64,000 bases of DNA from Sinohyriopsis cumingii (taxonomy: Eukaryota; Mollusca; Bivalvia; Unionida; Unionidae). Location of the stretch: positions 43,707,117-43,771,116 of the forward strand of contig CM068839.1 in the NCBI GenBank assembly GCA_028554795.2, read 5' to 3'. Shown piece by piece: positions 59,868 to 64,000 of this stretch; positions within the stretch are counted from its first letter, which is position 1; the number at the start of each line of letters is the position of its first letter. A program made the translations under genes and the position numbers. A model generated the notes under the pieces. The model was not told where the DNA came from. It ran no database searches and saw only the letters and a program-made list of their open reading frames with translations.

Positions 59868-60526
59868 ATGGAGATCACTGACTTTTCTGCTATAAAACGA
59901 CAGAGCCAATCAAACATAACGCGGTGCTACCAAATTCAGTTCGAATGATAATTATAGGCCCATCTGGGAGTGGTAAGACGCAGTTGTTACTTAATTTAAT
60001 AATGAAGTGGATGAAGTGGGATAAGTTGTATTTGGTAGCTCCATCTGTGGACGATCAGAGATGCTACAACGTGCTTAAAGATTTTAATGAAAGTGTAAAG
60101 TCGCTAAACGACGGTGATGATGTTGTTGAATTTATTACTAGTATTGATGAATCACCAAGTATCGATGATATTGATGGGAGAATTAACAATTTAGTCGTGT
60201 ACGATGATGTGATGTTGGACAAACAATCAAATCCTGCCAGGATATTCTCACGCGGCAGACATAAAAACGTGGATGTGTAACTCAACGATATACACAAATT
60301 CCGAAAGTGATCAGGGACAAACTGTAACATTCTTGCGCTGTTCAACGGCGTTGACACACACACGTTACGAAATATACATCAGACTTGGTGCAGCGGAGAT
60401 ATGGATATAAATAAGTTTAAACATTTCTTTAGTCGTGCTCAGGCAAAACCACATGGATCTGTAACGATAAATTTACATGATCCTCGAACACGGTATCGAG
60501 TTGGGTTAGATACAATTTTTAACTAG
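59868..60526 (+). pseudogene. Packaging ATPase (FtsK/HerA type), frameshifted
   Basis: A candidate ATG at 59,868 precedes a frame shift near 59,910. The main frame carries Walker A (IIIGPSGSGKTQLLL) and Walker B (NNLVVYDDVML), and ends in a stop at 60,278-60,280. Similar sequence continues in other frames: RYTQIPKVIRD, then NILALFNGVD, INKFKHFFSRAQ and TINLHDPRTRYR, to TAG 60,524-60,526. This is the genome-packaging motor of Polinton and adenovirus-like DNA viruses, about 220 residues when intact. Its stop directly abuts the right subterminal 'agagcagcggagg' motif. Confidence 0.8.
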
Positions 60527-60661
60527 AGAGCAGCGGAGGAGGGCGACAACGACAACAACAACAGCGATAATGATGACTTCGTCATCGCGTTTACAGCATC
60601 AATGCGTTTTATAAAGGACTATTTCAGCGTTTGGCAGTTGTAGGCGGCGACCTCTCTAACT
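60527..60661. promoter_or_regulatory. Right subterminal region
   Basis: Holds an inverted counterpart of the left subterminal 'ccctctctgctgctg' motif (60,529-60,547, degenerate) and a TGAC-TTC-GTCA palindrome at 60,574-60,584. Non-coding. Confidence 0.5.
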
Positions 60662-60907
60662 AGAGAGCAGCAGAGAGGGCTGAACAACACCGAGTGTTTT
60701 CGCAAGATAGACCCTTGTATTAGCAGAAATAGTTGTATAGGTAGATATTTTCATGAGATAACCCTTCAAGTCAGCAGAGAAAGCCTATTTTGTCATGCAT
60801 ACTGACTTGAAGGGTTTATTTGAGAAAAGAACCGCTCTATCTAAAATGTTCTCGACAGAAGGCTCTAATAAGCGAAATAGATTGTGGGATTCGCCCTCTC
60901 TGCTGCT
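60662..60907 (-). repeat. Right terminal inverted repeat
   Basis: Reverse complement of 44,157-44,402 with about 10 differences. It ends 'gccctctctgctgct' at 60,907. Confidence 0.93.
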
Positions 60908-60912
60908 GGGCC
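60908..60912. repeat. Target-site duplication GGGCC (right)
   Basis: Matches 44,152-44,156 immediately outside the other end. Confidence 0.8.
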
Positions 60913-63116
60913 GCTAGCACAAGAAAACCAGCCAAGATAAACAGCTAATACTTCAATGACTTTAGCGCGCTACATCATTTTCACGAAACATTGCATGAGG
61001 TGCAATTACAGACAAAACCACACTTCGAATCGGACGCCGCCATCTTAAACACTGGCTTCCTTTGAGATAACGTTTTTGTCTCTAATTTTTCTGAGAGCTA
61101 TGAGTTTTGTGTATGCAAGGGAGAGGGGCGTTATGTTTCGCACCAAAGACAATACAGTTGTAGCTTCTTGTCTGGTTTATTGTCACAGTGACTCATTTTT
61201 CAAACACATCGACTGTTAAATACACGCGTTGTCCTTCGATTCACTGACGGTGGTGCATCATGCATACAATTTAGAAGTAAAATTGTAACCATTCATGTGT
61301 ACGCACAACATTAAATAAGTTCGTAGTTTATAATTAGAACAAAATTCGTTTTAATTTAGAACCGGGGCGGTCTCTTTGTCGTTTTCAACATGCTACCTTA
61401 TTCAAGGCTAATAGTTCTTCTGTTAACTCTCACAAGAAGAGTCTCAATTGTTAATCAACTTATACAAACGTATAGAGAGGTACCTGTTCATTGCGGACAG
61501 ACTAGAGCACGCGACAACACAATTGTCCATGAAACCCTGCTTAATAACAAACTACCACAAAAATAACGAATTAGCAAGATAGTGTTGTTTAGTGGTTAAT
61601 TACATTGTCAGAAGGTGGAAGATGTGAGATATCCACTCCTTATGAGTTTTTATTACCGTTATCTAGGATATGATTGACCATGGTGTTATTGCCTGGATCC
61701 CGTAAACAATAAAATAAAATATGAAATGAATGGATGGATGGAATAACAGAGATCTGAACAGAGATATAGAATAGAACAGCATGAACATCTTATGTAAAAT
61801 ATAACAACATGATCAACAGGACATCTGAATGATTCCCTTTCTCTTAGGAACAGAGTTATAAAATGTATGCGAAATTCTATTGGCCGTTCTGTTATAATAA
61901 TATGACAAATTTCATCATATAATTGAGTGACTGATCGATCTCAAATTACCGATACGCATGCCTTGGACAATCTAGCGTGAAATACTTATTATTTTCCGGA
62001 GCTAAATTCTGGCTTGCCTCAGAAATTTAGATTGACTAATTTGGCGAGGCGAATTTCTTAAAACGTTGAATTTTGTCTGGGAACACACACGCCTTCGTTT
62101 AGCTTAGCCAATCAGGATTACTTTCTCGAACCGCCAAAATCTTAACATCGAATTATGAATATTCCCCTCTAGTCCTCCTTTATTAATAACTATTCTGGAA
62201 ATATCATAGTATGACACCTGTTTCAAATGGTCCAAGATTTCTCAAACTTTTTGCTTTGGCTTGTCTCAACTCTGTCATTCCTTACAATTAACCCTACATT
62301 GACATATCTGTCGGACGGTTATCGATCGGACTCTAATTGAAGCTCAGTTCATACCCCCAAACATAGTAGATCCCATTCCTTGCAACCTGAAATTTATTGC
62401 GAGTCTAACCCATATGTCAAACTTAATGTTTACGTGTCACACTGACCACGACAGAATGTACTGCGGAATTATCTACACAATTTTGCACCATTACATAAAC
62501 CAGCGATATCTCTCATTAGACCAGGAAGTCATTAACGTCACGGTCTTTTTCAGTATAATTACACCTGCAATATCTACTGCTGAAGCTGGAATTTGAAAGA
62601 AACAAGGAAAATAAATGACTGAAAACAGACAGGATGACTCATCTTCCTCGTGGATGAAATGCCTCCTGCTGTTAGGGGTTAGTGTTAGGGAAAGTTAGTA
62701 CAGAAGGTATTTGATTGTATTTATGTTTTGTTCGATTCACGCACCATGGTTCCATCATTTCTTTTAATTTAATAGAAACACGAATTTCTTTTCTTCAATG
62801 CATTGACCAACCAACTTACTTTCACACATACATCAAAGACAATGATTTAGTAACTATTGGCTAACATTAGTAGCAGTAGCATTAGTAGCTGCAGCAGTAG
62901 TAGTAGAAAGAAAAAAAAAGCATGTACGGAACTTTGTATTAATCATACTATAAAGCTCTATTTTGTTCTTTAAGCGAAGTGAACAAAATTACTTTTGTTA
63001 ACTATAAGCATCAACTATATCAGACATTCACGTAGGCAGAGGGCAAACAAGATTAGCAGTTCTAAAGTATGTAATTAATACCCATGTATATTCATATGGA
63101 TAAAACTGAACGGATC
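60913..63116. other. Host flank, no gene seen
   Basis: AT-rich host sequence continuing the left flank of the viral element. Only short accidental frames. Confidence 0.35.
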
Positions 63117-63150
<34 letters not shown>

Positions 63151-63162
63151 CGCGCGCGCGCG
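63117..63162. repeat. (TG)n(CG)n microsatellite
   Basis: About 12 TG units followed by about 10 CG units; alternating purine-pyrimidine sequence prone to Z-DNA. Confidence 0.95.
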
Positions 63163-64000
63163 AAATTACCTACCTACCTTAAACATCTAACAAGGCCAAC
63201 AGATCAAGATATCAAACTATATCGATAGTCAGTTGACAAGCAGGAATAATATAAAAAAATATATTCTCCATTTACAGAAAGGGAGAAACAGGTAAGTAAG
63301 CTGATGTGCAAAAAGGCAAACGTGAATAATCTACAACACTAAAATTATTAAGGAAAGTGTAGATTCAAAGTAAATAACTTTCCAAAGGTAGATAATTTAG
63401 ACACAAGAAACTATGTCTCATTATTTGCTACATACAGTTTTCATCCACGCAATACATTCAAGTAGCATTGACAAATTACAAATAGCAATATTCGGCTAGA
63501 TTTGCTACAAAAAGTCTTTTTCATGGCACTTGTTCACTGCATGGCACTTGTTCACTATATAATTCTTCCTTCAGTCAGTGACCATGACCTTTTGCCTTTC
63601 CACCCCAAAATGTATACGCTACTTCTTAATAAGACGCCATCCGCAAAGTTTGGTACAAATATATAACGTAAAACGTATTGTGCAGGGACCAGTTTTTATG
63701 TACACATTTAATGCCGCAATCAGCGACCTAGTATAAAAAAATCATAAAAAATCAAATACACAAGCGAGGTCAAAAAGGTCCATATTTTTAGATACCTATA
63801 TTAAAACAAAGTATAAGAATATTATCCAACTGACCAGAGAAGTCAATGGCAGTTCATAGCAGAAGAAGTTTATGCACCCCAATCCCAAATTTCTACCTGC
63901 AATTTTCATGTCCGAAGGTCATTTGTGACACCATGTGATGCTCACAGTGAAAACACAAACCCTCTTCCTATTTGACAGTTCTGCAAAACAGTGTTTACTA
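63163..64000. other. No gene seen
   Basis: AT-rich host sequence to the end of the window. Confidence 0.3.

Larger units (their letters stand above)
44157..60907. mobile_element. Polinton/Maverick-type integrated DNA-virus element, 16.75 kb
   Basis: The borders are two 246-bp TIRs and a 5-bp target duplication. Inside are the hallmark genes of the Polinton/adintovirus group: family-B polymerase, retroviral-type DDE integrase, adenain-like protease, FtsK/HerA-type packaging ATPase, major and minor capsid proteins. Accessory genes are a fibre, a phospholipase-A2-like protein and HNH domains. Genes are tightly packed, with overlaps of 4 to 80 nt, except for one 1.4-kb repeat-rich gap. Nearly all genes carry breaks, so this copy is an inactivated endogenous one as assembled. 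The TIRs still agree at about 95% by eye, which suggests a moderately recent insertion. Confidence 0.93.

Overview
The window looks like nuclear DNA of a lophotrochozoan animal, most likely a mollusc. It is AT-rich and crowded with microsatellites, minisatellites and tRNA-derived SINEs. The recognisable host coding sequence is split by introns: two exons of a G-protein alpha-o subunit gene with consensus splice sites, one exon of a TNF-like ligand, and a possible further exon at 22.3-22.8 kb, all on the minus strand. No bacterial-type operons, rRNA genes or CRISPR arrays are present.

Layout. 1-36 kb: repeat-rich host sequence with three families of diverged ~150-200-bp units, minisatellites of 28, 29, 33, 45, ~44 and ~55 bp, five copies of a tRNA-derived SINE, three copies of a second dispersed repeat, a small MITE, and the host exons. 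35.06-36.23 kb: a foldback element with 26-bp inverted ends flanked by TA. 36.26-40.36 kb: an apparently full-length LINE (minus strand) flanked by a 10-bp target duplication, with one in-frame stop just before its reverse-transcriptase FADD motif. 40.4-44.15 kb: host repeats.

44,157-60,907 is the main find: a 16.75-kb Polinton/Maverick-type (adintovirus-like) integrated DNA-virus element. It has 246-bp terminal inverted repeats (TIRs) and a 5-bp target duplication (GGGCC) on each side. Left to right it carries a coiled-coil PPxY protein, a small amphipathic protein, a probable major capsid protein, a virion-type basic/hydrophobic protein, an adenain-like protease, a fibre with a phage-tail-type repeat, a two-TM protein, a penton-like minor capsid protein and a pair of small paralogous ORFs. 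A minus-strand ORF, a repeat-rich and hairpin-rich gap, a minus-strand HNH endonuclease and a small cysteine-rich ORF follow. Next come a family-B DNA polymerase in one frame with an SF1 helicase and apparently an HNH domain, then a minus-strand DDE integrase, a minus-strand zinc-ribbon/phospholipase-A2-like gene, and a packaging ATPase. Together these would cover replication, integration, virion assembly, maturation, packaging and cell entry.

The element is decayed as given: most genes carry one or a few frameshifts or in-frame stops. Several frameshifts fall in homopolymer runs, so some may be sequencing errors. The polymerase-helicase-HNH arrangement, the nested TIRs, a repeated TGAC-N3-GTCA palindrome and the structured central gap are the features most worth a second look. 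From 60.9 kb to the end is host sequence without a recognisable gene.
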